A stretch of 10,962 bases of DNA from an uncultured Woeseiaceae bacterium (GCA_945787435.1 CALZHX010000379.1:1-10962); one strand, 5' to 3'. Shown: positions 1 through 7,466, counted from the first letter of the stretch. Numbers and translations are program-made. The notes: generated from the sequence alone by a model not told the origin.

Positions 1-52
1 ATGTACAGCTTTTCAGCTGCATCGCGAAAACTCTGATGTCCGGCCGCAACGC

Positions 53-85
53 AAAACGTTCGCAGCCCTCGGAGGGACGTTTTTT
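53..85 (+). terminator. possible rho-independent terminator (plus strand)
   Basis: The arms AAAACGT (53-59) and ACGTTTT (77-83) are complementary and enclose an inner hairpin, CCCT-CGG-AGGG (66-76), with a six-base bulge. A run of six T (80-85) follows on the plus strand. This would end a plus-strand transcript entering from the left, for which no coding sequence is visible here. It could also back up termination of the minus-strand operon. The bulge and the short inner stem make the call tentative. Confidence 0.3.
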
Positions 86-194
86 GATTACCCATAGGCA
101 TACCGAAACGCTGCATGAACTATGCCAATTTGCGCACCAGCTAATCATGTGCACAATCGGCTGTTCTTACAGCTGATCTCGTATGTTCCGCGAT

Positions 195-235
195 AAGATC
201 GCCGCCGCTCCGGCACCAAAATGGTGCCCGATCTT
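195..235 (-). terminator. hairpin just past the molybdenum hydroxylase operon, possible terminator
   Basis: A perfect six-base stem GGCACC/GGTGCC (212-217 and 223-228) has a five-base loop. It sits inside a second complementary pair, AAGATCG (195-201) and CGATCTT (229-235), with a ten-base GC-rich bulge on one side. It starts about 40 bases beyond the stop codon of the minus-strand gene ending at 276, where an operon terminator would be expected. There is no clear U tract on the minus strand, so it may be an RNA-stabilising 3' structure instead. Confidence 0.35.
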
Positions 236-275
236 TCGTCGCGGCACTTCTTTTGGGCAATCGCGATCTCAAGCC

Positions 276-2528
276 TTATGTGAGGCCTGCATTCCTGAGC
301 GGCAACTCGCGTACCCGCTTGCCAGCCGCCGCGAAGTACGCATTGACGATGGCAGGTGCCACAGGCGGTACACCCGGCTCGCCGACGCCGCCCGGAGGTG
401 CGTCGGACTCCATGATGTGCGTATGAATCGCGGCAGGCGCCTCGCTCATTCGAACCATCGGATAGGAATCGAAGTTGCCTTCGACTACAGCGCCGTCTCT
501 TGTCGTAAGTTCCCCGTGCAAAGCGAGGCTCATACCAAAGATCCCGGCGCCTTCCAGTTGTGAGTGAACACGATCCGGATTGACGACGGTACCTGCATCG
601 ATCGCGAGCCACAGCTCATGCACGACCAGCTTGCCCCGCTCGTCTACGCTGACCTCTGCGACCGCGGCCACGTAGGAAAGGAACGAGCGATGTACCGCGA
701 TACCGAGCCCGTGACCTTCAGGTAGTTCACGACCCCATTCGGCCATGTCGGCGACTTTTTCAGTGACCGCACTCAGGCGCCCTGTATCGACAGGATGTTT
801 GGCGAGGTCATGTCCGTAGTTCGTGTACTTCGCATCGTCATTCGCCGGGTCGATCTTGCGCGCCGGCCCGATGATCTCGAGCAGATGCTCTTTCGGGTCC
901 ATTCCTTTGGCGTGTGCCAGTTCATCCACGAAACTACAGGCACCGAAGGCGTGAAACACGTTGCACACTGATCGTAACCAGCCAATACGAAGATGCGCTT
1001 TCGCATCACAGGTTTCGATCCGCATATTGGGCACATTCCACGGCGCGTCGACCAGGCCGAGGTCGAGTTCGAAACCGCTCGGGCCGGTCACGCCCGGCGC
1101 GAAGGTCGAGGCGATCGATGGAAAACTGCTGCGCTGTAGCCAGTTCTGCGTGACGCCATCTGCGTCCATGCCCGCACGATAATACTGGGCGGCAACGGAA
1201 TGAAAATAGCCATGCCGGATATCGTCTTCACGTGACCACGCAACCATGACCGGACGACCCGTCTCACGAGCAAGCCAGGCCGCTTCTGCGATGAAGTCAG
1301 GTTTCGATTTGCGACCGAATCCGCCGCCGAGCAACGTGACGTTAATGGTCACCTGCTCTTTGTCGATTCCCAGCGTTGCGGCGACAGTGGCACGCGCTGT
1401 CTGTGGGTCCTGCGTACTTGCCCATACTTCGCAGCTGCCATCGTCGTTAACGATCGCCGACGCAGCGGGCGGCTCCATCGGCGCCTGCGCGAGATACGGC
1501 GTGTAGTAAACCGCCTCAAGCTGGCTATGCGTTTCGGCATCAGCGTCGCCGCGAGCGAGAACCGTGGTGCCTGGTGCAGACGCCGACGCAACCAGGTCTT
1601 CCCTGTACGCGACACTCTCGTGCTCGGCATTTACGCCGCGGTCCCACTGGATCCTAAGCGCGTTGCGACCTTCGGTTGCGGACCAGGTATTGCTGGCCAG
1701 CACGGCGACGCCGCCCTTAATGTTGAATAGCGGCGGCGAGGTTGGCTCGGGCATCCTGATGACGTCCACGACACCCGCGACCGCTCGTGCAGCCGCATCG
1801 TCAAACGATGCCACCGTGCCTCCGACGGCCGGGCAGCGCTCAATTGAGGCATACAGCATGTTCGGCAACACGATGTCAGTGCCGTACTTGGCACGACCCG
1901 TCGTGAAAGCCAGCCCGTCAATCGTATCCATGGGCTTACCGATGTAGCGGTAGTCCTCTCGGGCCTTAAACGTAGCGCTTTCCGGCTGAGCCATGCCGTC
2001 GGCCGTTTCGACGAGTTCGCCATAACCGGCCGACCTGCCACTGCCATCGTGGTGCACCGCGTGCTCACGAGCCACGCATTCGTCTGCCGGAACAGCCCAC
2101 GTCGCTGCGGCAGCCGCGACCATCATGTCGCGCGCAGTCGCGCCCGCGTTTCTCAGTAAGTCGAAATGATTACGAATGCTCGTGGAACCATCGGTATTCT
2201 GGTCGCCGTATTTCTCGTGACCGATGGCCTGGATGACTTCAACCTTGTCCCAGTCGGCCTCCAGCTCGTCCGCAATAACCTGCGGCAACGAGGTGCGAAT
2301 ACCCTGGCCCATCTCGGAACGGTGGCAATAGATCTCGACGATACCGTCGTTGCGAATATTGACGTAGACGTTTGGTGCTACCGACGCTGTTGCCTTCGCG
2401 GCCGGACCTACAGTTGCTTCGTCCGGCTGGCAGGCAGCGGTAAACGTCAGAGCGAATACGAGGCCCCCACCGGCCTTGCCCGTACGCTTCATAAATTCCC
2501 TGCGGCTGATTTTCCGGAGTTCGCTCAT
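276..2528 (-). CDS. Molybdopterin-binding subunit of an IorAB-type molybdenum hydroxylase, Tat-targeted
   Basis: This is the large catalytic subunit of a xanthine dehydrogenase-family oxidoreductase. Such enzymes hydroxylate an aldehyde or N-heterocycle at a molybdenum-cytosine-dinucleotide centre. At 750 residues it has the usual length for the isoquinoline 1-oxidoreductase beta (IorB) type. Visible features in order are a twin-arginine motif SRREFMK (residues 8-14) with a hydrophobic stretch behind it, QAPMEPPAA before the cofactor-binding loop, GGGFGRK at 401-407, GWLRS and FVDELA in the second half, and GVGEPG near the C-terminus. E717 of that last motif matches the catalytic glutamate of the family. 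The Tat leader implies export of the folded enzyme to the periplasm. A cysteine follows the hydrophobic stretch (TAAC), but the residues before it fit a lipobox poorly. The start overlaps the stop of the [2Fe-2S] subunit gene by four bases (ATGA), so the two are probably translationally coupled. The family call is secure; the substrate cannot be read from the sequence. Confidence 0.93.
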   Translation of the reverse strand: MSELRKISRREFMKRTGKAGGGLVFALTFTAACQPDEATVGPAAKATASVAPNVYVNIRNDGIVEIYCHRSEMGQGIRTSLPQVIADELEADWDKVEVIQAIGHEKYGDQNTDGSTSIRNHFDLLRNAGATARDMMVAAAAATWAVPADECVAREHAVHHDGSGRSAGYGELVETADGMAQPESATFKAREDYRYIGKPMDTIDGLAFTTGRAKYGTDIVLPNMLYASIERCPAVGGTVASFDDAAARAVAGVVDVIRMPEPTSPPLFNIKGGVAVLASNTWSATEGRNALRIQWDRGVNAEHESVAYREDLVASASAPGTTVLARGDADAETHSQLEAVYYTPYLAQAPMEPPAASAIVNDDGSCEVWASTQDPQTARATVAATLGIDKEQVTINVTLLGGGFGRKSKPDFIAEAAWLARETGRPVMVAWSREDDIRHGYFHSVAAQYYRAGMDADGVTQNWLQRSSFPSIASTFAPGVTGPSGFELDLGLVDAPWNVPNMRIETCDAKAHLRIGWLRSVCNVFHAFGACSFVDELAHAKGMDPKEHLLEIIGPARKIDPANDDAKYTNYGHDLAKHPVDTGRLSAVTEKVADMAEWGRELPEGHGLGIAVHRSFLSYVAAVAEVSVDERGKLVVHELWLAIDAGTVVNPDRVHSQLEGAGIFGMSLALHGELTTRDGAVVEGNFDSYPMVRMSEAPAAIHTHIMESDAPPGGVGEPGVPPVAPAIVNAYFAAAGKRVRELPLRNAGLT

Positions 2529-2983
2529 GACTTGTCTCCCGCAGCACGGTGAATCGCCTTACGAATTCTCGTATAGGTTCCGCAGCGACAGATGTTGCCG
2601 CTCATCGCCTCGTCGATATCCGCATCGCTGGGATCAGGGATGCGCTCCAGCAGCGCCACCGCACTCATTATCTGGCCGGACTGACAGTAGCCGCACTGAG
2701 CGACGTTCAGCTCCCGCCACGCGACCTGGACCGGGTGATTGCCGTCCTCGGTCAAGCCCTCGATCGTCGTAACTGTGGCGCCTTCGGCCACCGATGCCGG
2801 AACCACGCAGGACCGCATCGGCTGCCCGTTCACATGCACCGTACAGGATCCGCAAAGCGCTTTTCCGCAGCCGTACTTGGTACCGGTCAAACCCGCCACA
2901 TCGCGAATTGCCCACAATAGCGGCATGGCCGCATCCGCATCCAGACTCACACTCTCGCCATTAAGTTCGAACTCGATAGCCAT
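2525..2983 (-). CDS. [2Fe-2S] subunit of the molybdenum hydroxylase (IorA-like)
   Basis: This small electron-transfer subunit of 152 residues has two [2Fe-2S] clusters. The N-terminal ferredoxin-like domain carries C39, C44, C47 and C59 in the pattern CGxxxCGSC...C. The C-terminal helical domain carries C97 and C100 (QCGYCQSG) and C132 and C134 (NICRCGTY). All eight ligands are present. In the family, electrons pass from the molybdenum centre through both clusters to an external acceptor. It has no signal peptide and is presumably exported bound to its Tat-bearing partner encoded just downstream. No FAD-binding subunit gene lies beside the pair, which fits the two-subunit IorAB type rather than the three-subunit CoxLMS type. 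The start ATG is preceded by only a weak ribosome-binding site (AGCGGG). A sigma-70-like promoter lies about 35 bases upstream. Confidence 0.94.
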   Translation of the reverse strand: MAIEFELNGESVSLDADAAMPLLWAIRDVAGLTGTKYGCGKALCGSCTVHVNGQPMRSCVVPASVAEGATVTTIEGLTEDGNHPVQVAWRELNVAQCGYCQSGQIMSAVALLERIPDPSDADIDEAMSGNICRCGTYTRIRKAIHRAAGDKS

Positions 2984-3016
2984 TGCGATAACCCGCTTGA
3001 AGTTGGTGGACTCTGA

Positions 3017-3044
3017 ATAATAGCGCAGTTAGTGTCCCTGTCAC
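3017..3044 (-). promoter_or_regulatory. sigma-70-like promoter for the molybdenum hydroxylase operon
   Basis: On the minus strand a -35 element GTGACA (3044-3039) and a -10 element TATTAT (3022-3017) are separated by 16 bases. Each matches five of six consensus bases. Transcription would start near 3010 and leave a leader of roughly 27 bases before the ATG at 2983. It lies in the 92-base divergent gap shared with the MATE gene, so one regulator bound here could affect both genes. This was identified by eye only. Confidence 0.5.
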
Positions 3045-3075
3045 GCCTTCGTTGGTATTTGCGTCGTAAGGATTC

Positions 3076-4455
3076 ATGCTGCTATTTCACCGTAACTTCA
3101 ATCAACGGACGATGGTCGAGTTGCTGCGGCTTGCCCTGCCCATGGTGGTATCACAGGGCACTTTCGCAGTGATGATCTTTACCGACCGCTACTTCATGTC
3201 GCAAATTGATCCCGCCCACATGGCGGCGGCGCTGGGTGGTGGTGTGGCGTCATTCTTCTCGTTTTGTTTCTTCATTGGACTGTTTTCATACGCGAACGCG
3301 CTGGTCGCACAGTACCTGGGTGCGGGGGAGGCGGAGAAATGCCCGAAAGTCGTCACCCAGGGCATCATCATGACGGTGATGAGCGCGCCGTTTCTGACAC
3401 TGATTACGTTTCTGGTCGCCGGAATTTTCGAGGGCATGGGGCACGAGCCGGCGCAGGTCGAACTGGAACGTACCTACTACTTGATCCTGATGTCCGGTGT
3501 ACTTGTCACCCTGGCCAAGGTCTGTGTCTCATCATACTTTGCCGGCATCGGTCGGACCCACGTGGTGATGATCTGTGACGTGTTCGGCCTGGTTATCAAT
3601 GTACCGCTTTGCTACGTAATGGTGTTCGGAAAACTGGGTTTTCCTGCACTGGGGATTGTCGGTGCCGGGGTCTCCACCGTCGTCGCCACGGTCCTTGCAT
3701 TCGTACTTTTTGTCGCATTCTACTTCGCGAAGGAGCACCGTGAAAAATTCGCTGTGCTGCGCTCGTTTTCGCTCGACGTAAAGATCCTGCGGCGCTTCTG
3801 GCGGCTCGGTTTTCCATCCGGCCTGGAGCTGTTTCTGAACGTGGCCGCATTCAATCTGTTCTTGCTCATGTTCCAGTCCTATGGAATTACCGAGGGCGCC
3901 GCGGCCGCGGTTGTATTTAATTGGGACATTCTCTCGTTCATTCCAATGATTGGGCTGAGCGTCGGTATCATCAGCATGATCGGCCGGTTCGTTGGTGCGC
4001 GAGACATGGCACGCGTGAATCAAGTCATGACCGCTGCATTCGCCATTGCCCTGGCCTATTCCGCGGTGCTCGCGGCCCTATACAGTGCCTTTCGATATCC
4101 GCTCGTCGAGGTTTTTGCGCCGCCGAGCGGGGATTATTCCGCCATCCGGGAACTGTCTGCATTCATGATGATAGGCCTGTCGAGCTACGTGATGGCCAGC
4201 GCGGTCATAATCGTGTCTGGCGGCATTCTGCGAGGCGCGGGGGACACCCGCTGGTTGATGGTCGCGTCAGTGTCCCTGCACTGGGCGATGCTCGTCGCTC
4301 AGTTTTTCATCATCCGGGTGTTCGAGTTCGGTCCCAGGGTGTCGTGGATCGCTTTCGTCGCACTGATTCTCGCCATCGCACTGGTCTATGCGCTGCGCCT
4401 GAAGGGCGGACGCTGGCGCGACACGGAGGTGCTGGAAAGGGTAATGGCTGAATAG
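3076..4455 (+). CDS. MATE-family efflux transporter
   Basis: This is an inner-membrane antiporter of the multidrug and toxic compound extrusion family, which uses a Na+ or H+ gradient to export organic compounds. Its 459 residues are the standard length. Hydrophobic segments fill two similar halves (about residues 15-225 and 240-450), consistent with 12 membrane spans. Family hallmarks include the LRLALPMV start of the first helix, FPSGLE at the start of the second half, and RGAGDTR at 386-392. The ATG at 3076 has AAGGA only three bases upstream, which is close. The ATG at 3112, just before VELLRLALP, is a possible alternative start without a good ribosome-binding site. It is divergent from the molybdenum hydroxylase operon and converges on the next gene with only 15 bases between stop codons. 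The substrate is not predictable. Confidence 0.93.
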   Translation: MLLFHRNFNQRTMVELLRLALPMVVSQGTFAVMIFTDRYFMSQIDPAHMAAALGGGVASFFSFCFFIGLFSYANALVAQYLGAGEAEKCPKVVTQGIIMTVMSAPFLTLITFLVAGIFEGMGHEPAQVELERTYYLILMSGVLVTLAKVCVSSYFAGIGRTHVVMICDVFGLVINVPLCYVMVFGKLGFPALGIVGAGVSTVVATVLAFVLFVAFYFAKEHREKFAVLRSFSLDVKILRRFWRLGFPSGLELFLNVAAFNLFLLMFQSYGITEGAAAAVVFNWDILSFIPMIGLSVGIISMIGRFVGARDMARVNQVMTAAFAIALAYSAVLAALYSAFRYPLVEVFAPPSGDYSAIRELSAFMMIGLSSYVMASAVIIVSGGILRGAGDTRWLMVASVSLHWAMLVAQFFIIRVFEFGPRVSWIAFVALILAIALVYALRLKGGRWRDTEVLERVMAE

Positions 4456-4470
4456 CTGCAACCAGCGACA

Positions 4471-4956
4471 CTATGCGGACTGTCGATGGATCCAGCGCAA
4501 CTGCAGACCGACCCCGACCAGGAAAATGACCAATAGAACCAGGTAACACATCTTCAGAATCGGATCTTCGATTGACGTCAGAACCGGGTCGCCAACCGGT
4601 AAGCGCATCAAGCCGTCAGTTATGGCGGGAATACAATGGAAGAGCAGTGTCGCTGAGTAACTGATCGCCTGCATGTAACGAGAAAATTTTCCGAAGAGTT
4701 TTGTTGTTGCAGCCACGGTTCCTACGAACAATGCCAACAACGTCATCACCGCCAGGGCGTGGCCCGGGCCAAACTCGCCGTGTTGAAAAATTGCCAGGGC
4801 GGTGCCTGCTGTAATCAACGTGGCCGCCAGGTAGATCTGGCCCGATCGCGTCTGCAGAGATATTTCCCTGAACCTGGCGAGCGTAAAACCGCCGCTTATC
4901 AGGGCGATGATGCCCATCGCAGTATGAAACCAACCTAGTGGAATTATCTCAGGCAT
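4471..4956 (-). CDS. small multi-span membrane protein of unknown function
   Basis: I do not recognise this 161-residue protein with confidence. Hydrophobic stretches at about 8-27, 41-58, 66-85, 94-112 and 134-153 suggest four or five membrane helices, with short polar loops and a basic C-terminal end (RWIHRQS). Histidines lie in or next to the predicted helices (H11, H59, H66, H107), a pattern also seen in haem- or quinone-binding membrane proteins, but no known motif supports that here. The general look recalls small predicted membrane proteins such as the DUF2306 group; I would not assign it. The even run of helices and a position that fills the gap between two secure genes argue that it is real. 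The upstream ribosome-binding site is weak (TGAGAAA). It converges on the MATE gene and is divergent from the GGDEF gene. Confidence 0.75.
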   Translation of the reverse strand: MPEIIPLGWFHTAMGIIALISGGFTLARFREISLQTRSGQIYLAATLITAGTALAIFQHGEFGPGHALAVMTLLALFVGTVAATTKLFGKFSRYMQAISYSATLLFHCIPAITDGLMRLPVGDPVLTSIEDPILKMCYLVLLVIFLVGVGLQLRWIHRQSA

Positions 4957-5039
4957 TCGGGTTTCTCAGATCGATTAATGCAGCGATGCTATCACGGAGT
5001 CGGCGGTCGGATCCGGCCACGAAATAGTGAATGCGTGAC

Positions 5040-5059
5040 ACGAAACAGGCTGTTTTCGT
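5040..5059. repeat. near-palindrome in the divergent gap, possible operator
   Basis: ACGAAACAG and CTGTTTTCGT face each other across one base and differ by a single extra base, forming a roughly 20-base dyad. It lies between the divergent small membrane protein gene and the GGDEF gene, about 90 bases from each start. There is no U tract on either side, so an operator is a better guess than a terminator. No flanking promoter could be placed with confidence. Confidence 0.25.
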
Positions 5060-5151
5060 TAAAAACGTCGATTGGGTCCACGCTTCTGTACCCGTTATGT
5101 GCAATCTTACGATTCGAGCGATGTCGAGCTTCTGAATGAGGATCTTAGCTA

Positions 5152-6636
5152 ATGATTCGGCCTGAGCCTGACCTGGCAAACAAGAGTCCCGGAACAAACC
5201 CTGCTCATCTTGAGGTCGTACCTCAGGAACCGCAATTCGCATCAGATTCCAAAGAAACCGGTGGATACGGCAAACACGTGCCCGTCCGATTAACCCGCAG
5301 TGTCTTTGACGATCTCTCGATCTGGATGATCGGCGTCGGAGTCATCATTGGCGCGGTATTTCCGCCCATGCTGGTTGGCTTTGGCGTGCCTCGCGAGATT
5401 GTTCTTACTCCGTTCTTCTTTGGCGTATGTCTACTTGCGGGCATCGTAGTCGGTGGCATCAATATCCGCTTGATGCGCGTAGTGGTCATGCCGAGATTGC
5501 GTGCGCTCGTTGACGGCATGCGAATGATCGAATCGGTTGTTGAAAGCGCAACCTACACGGGCGATTGGACGGACTGTGATCCAGAGAGTTGTCAGCTGCC
5601 GGTCGACAGTGACGATGTTATCGGTGAGTCTGCTGCTGCGTTCAACCACCTGATACGCGTTCTTCAACACAGTCATCAGGTTGAGGAGAGAGTTGGCGAA
5701 TTCAGCAAGACCATGACGAGTCAGCTGGAACTCGGTCCCTTATGCAATGGCGCGCTCAGCGGTTTTATCGCAGCGACGAGTGCCACTGCAGGAGCCATCG
5801 TGGCCGATGTGGGTGGAGAACTCTCTGTGCTAGCCAGTTTCGGAATCGTGGGGGCTGAAAGCTTATGTGAGAATGACCAGGTACGGTTGGCGCTGCGAAC
5901 ACAAGAACCTGTTTATGTGGAGTTGCCCGAAGACCTGTCCGTGAACGCTGGATTGGTCCAGTTTCAGCCGCGGGAAGTCGCTTTCATGCCTCTTATCGTC
6001 CAGTCAAAGGCGACTGGCGTTGTTGTACTGGCCAAATCGACGGCTTTCGAAAGAGATTCGCGTTCGCTGTCGCAGATCTTTGGCAGAACCTTCGTTATGG
6101 CTCTGTCCAATGCTATGAAGCACGGTGATCTGCAACGTATCGCGGCACTTGATCCGCTTACGAATTGTTACAACCGACGCTTTGGACTTACACGTCTGCG
6201 CGAGGAATATACGCGGGCAAAGCGAAGCGATTCACCGTTAGGTCTTATCATGTTCGATATTGATCACTTCAAGTTGGTCAATGACTCACACGGGCACCTT
6301 ATCGGTGACCGGGTTCTCGCGAATGTTGCCAAAGAGGCCAAACTGCATCTGCGCGAAGGTGACGTACTGGTTCGCTACGGTGGGGAAGAATTCCTGTGCA
6401 TATTGCCTGGCGCGTCAATTGAAGGTGTAGCCGAGGTCTGCGAGCGCATACGCCATGCGATTGAGGAAATGGCGGTGCAAGATCGTGGTCAGACAATCAA
6501 TTGTACGGTTAGCCTGGGATTCGGCAGTTTCCCTGCGACACCTGCCGAGGATGAAACCGACTTGATCCGGGTGGCAGACGAGGCACTTTATCAAGCCAAG
6601 AACGACGGCCGTAACCGCACAGTAGAAGCTGCCTGA
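5152..6636 (+). CDS. membrane-anchored GAF-GGDEF diguanylate cyclase
   Basis: This predicted enzyme makes cyclic di-GMP from two GTP. The order is a polar N-terminal segment (1-53), two membrane helices (about 57-79 and 84-105) with only a short loop between them, a linker that may be HAMP-like (about 106-176), a GAF-type sensory region (about 185-320) and a GGDEF domain (about 330-490). Catalytic features are intact: DPLTNCYNRR at 334-343, the metal-binding aspartate in FDIDHFK (D369), and the active-site signature GGEEF at 410-414. The RxxD product-inhibition site is also present (REGD, 401-404), five residues before the signature as required, so feedback inhibition by c-di-GMP is expected. 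With almost no periplasmic loop, the signal is more likely sensed by the cytoplasmic GAF region or within the membrane. The ATG at 5152 has GAGGA nine bases upstream. There is no EAL domain. The ligand of the GAF region is unknown. Confidence 0.93.
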   Translation: MIRPEPDLANKSPGTNPAHLEVVPQEPQFASDSKETGGYGKHVPVRLTRSVFDDLSIWMIGVGVIIGAVFPPMLVGFGVPREIVLTPFFFGVCLLAGIVVGGINIRLMRVVVMPRLRALVDGMRMIESVVESATYTGDWTDCDPESCQLPVDSDDVIGESAAAFNHLIRVLQHSHQVEERVGEFSKTMTSQLELGPLCNGALSGFIAATSATAGAIVADVGGELSVLASFGIVGAESLCENDQVRLALRTQEPVYVELPEDLSVNAGLVQFQPREVAFMPLIVQSKATGVVVLAKSTAFERDSRSLSQIFGRTFVMALSNAMKHGDLQRIAALDPLTNCYNRRFGLTRLREEYTRAKRSDSPLGLIMFDIDHFKLVNDSHGHLIGDRVLANVAKEAKLHLREGDVLVRYGGEEFLCILPGASIEGVAEVCERIRHAIEEMAVQDRGQTINCTVSLGFGSFPATPAEDETDLIRVADEALYQAKNDGRNRTVEAA

Positions 6637-6891
6637 ATCGCAGGCTAGCCGGTATTACATAATGCGATCCGGAACCAGTCCACAGAATTGCAGCTAATTG
6701 CACTCAGACGGGCCAGTCAAATACACCCCTATGGATCAACGCATGGATGAAGTGCGTGAACATGCCAACAAGCCCGGGTCCAATCGGCGCCAAATAAATG
6801 TGAATTGGCTCAACGACGTTCGTGTGAACTTGATCGATCATTGCGCTGTGATGCAGTTAACGGTCCAGGCGAGGATCGCGAGGCACAGGAC
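6637..6891 (+). other. 255-base leader region before the pilin gene, function not resolved
   Basis: No clear gene is visible here. A 65-codon open frame from TTG 6698 to 6895 (with ATG codons inside it at 6731 and 6743) overlaps the pilin start by four bases. Its product resembles nothing I recognise, and its TTG start has no ribosome-binding site. The region presumably carries the pilin promoter. I looked for a sigma-54 site with GG and GC ten bases apart, common before pilA genes, and found none. TTGCAC at 6698-6703 could be a -35 element, but no good -10 follows it. Confidence 0.3.
6880..6883 (+). promoter_or_regulatory. ribosome-binding site that sets the pilin start
   Basis: GAGG lies eight bases before the ATG at 6892. 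The same frame is open from an ATG at 6805, but the 29 residues this would add (rich in Arg and Asp) would sit in front of the short basic leader that prepilin peptidase recognises. The leader and this site together favour 6892. A second purine run (AGGA, 6887-6890) is too close to the ATG to serve. Confidence 0.6.
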
Positions 6892-7320
6892 ATGAAACGA
6901 TTTCAAGCAGGTTTTACTCTGATCGAGCTGATGATCGTCATGGCGATCATAGGGATTCTCGTTTCACTCGCGTTACCGGCGTACCAGGGCTATTCGATTC
7001 GCGCGCAGATCTCCGAAGGACTGAGCCTTACGTCTCCTGTGAAAAGTGGCGTTGTCGAATACCACAACGACTTTGGTGCGTTCCCGGCTGACAACAGCGC
7101 AGCATCACTAGAAGCTGCGGCGAGTTATAGGGGCAGCTACGTAACCGATATTTCCGTCACTGGTGCTGTAATTTCGGTGCGCTATGGAAACAGGGCCAAC
7201 GCCGCTATCAGTGGTGAAACTGTCACGCTCACCGCGGTTGGTAACCAGGGCTCGTTGAGCTGGGATTGTGCGAGCGGTGGCGTTATTGCCGACGTCTATC
7301 TGCCGTCATCCTGCAAGTAG
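6892..7320 (+). CDS. pilA: type IV pilin, PilA-like major pilin precursor
   Basis: This 142-residue prepilin would be assembled into type IV pili for attachment, twitching or DNA uptake. The leader is short and basic, MKRFQAG, and prepilin peptidase should cut after G7. The mature protein would begin FTLIELMIVM with the conserved glutamate at mature position 5 (E12 of the precursor) and a long hydrophobic helix ending near LPAYQGY. The tail has the typical pair of cysteines (C126 and C141) that close the D-region loop, flanked by SWDC and YLPSSCK. A middle section, RAQISEGLSL and YHNDFGAFPADN, matches the ordinary gammaproteobacterial major pilin pattern. No pilB, pilC, pilD or minor pilin genes lie nearby, so assembly depends on machinery elsewhere. 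It follows the diguanylate cyclase after 255 bases and is probably transcribed on its own. The family is secure; major rather than minor pilin is inferred from the similarity pattern. Confidence 0.92.
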   Translation: MKRFQAGFTLIELMIVMAIIGILVSLALPAYQGYSIRAQISEGLSLTSPVKSGVVEYHNDFGAFPADNSAASLEAAASYRGSYVTDISVTGAVISVRYGNRANAAISGETVTLTAVGNQGSLSWDCASGGVIADVYLPSSCK

Positions 7321-7382
7321 ACTCACAATTACAATTAAAGTCCCGTAAAGGGATCCAGCCCGAATCTAAAACGGAACCTGCA

Positions 7383-7404
7383 GGTCGAGCAAGCTGCGTC
7401 GACC
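7383..7404 (+). terminator. weak inverted repeat after the pilin gene
   Basis: GGTCGA (7383-7388) and TCGACC (7399-7404) form a perfect six-base stem with a ten-base loop, 63 bases past the pilin stop. A pyrimidine-rich stretch (TTCCTTTCTT) follows a few bases later, rather than a true U run. It could be a weak terminator between the pilin and the next gene. Confidence 0.22.
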
Positions 7405-7466
7405 ACTTGTTCCTTTCTTCTGTCTGCTACTGACAAATCCGGCATAATCTGCTGGCAGTCAATTTT

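Noticed and set aside
145..612. 155-residue minus-strand open frame at the 3' end of the molybdenum hydroxylase operon
   Set aside because: Most of it lies within the catalytic subunit gene in another frame, and the product is Arg/Ser/Cys-rich without motifs, a typical frame shadow.
2401..2450. Possible lipoprotein signal (TAAC) in the molybdopterin subunit
   Set aside because: The residue three before the cysteine is threonine rather than Leu, Val or Ile, so a lipobox is poorly supported; a plain Tat leader is enough.
3532..4023. 163-residue minus-strand open frame inside the MATE gene
   Set aside because: It is fully antisense to a secure transporter gene, and its His/Glu/Asp-rich composition is that of the reverse complement of hydrophobic codons.
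4949..5242. 97-residue minus-strand open frame between the small membrane protein and the cyclase
   Set aside because: It overlaps the start of the cyclase by about 90 bases and the start of the small membrane protein gene, and its product shows no domain-like pattern. The cyclase start has a good ribosome-binding site.
6800..6850. Possible sigma-54 promoter (TTGGCTC... and TTGC) before the pilin
   Set aside because: The GG and GC dinucleotides are not ten bases apart in any of the candidates.
6805..6891. Earlier ATG that would lengthen the pilin by 29 residues
   Set aside because: Prepilin leaders of this class are short and basic; the start at 6892 gives exactly that and has GAGG at a suitable distance.
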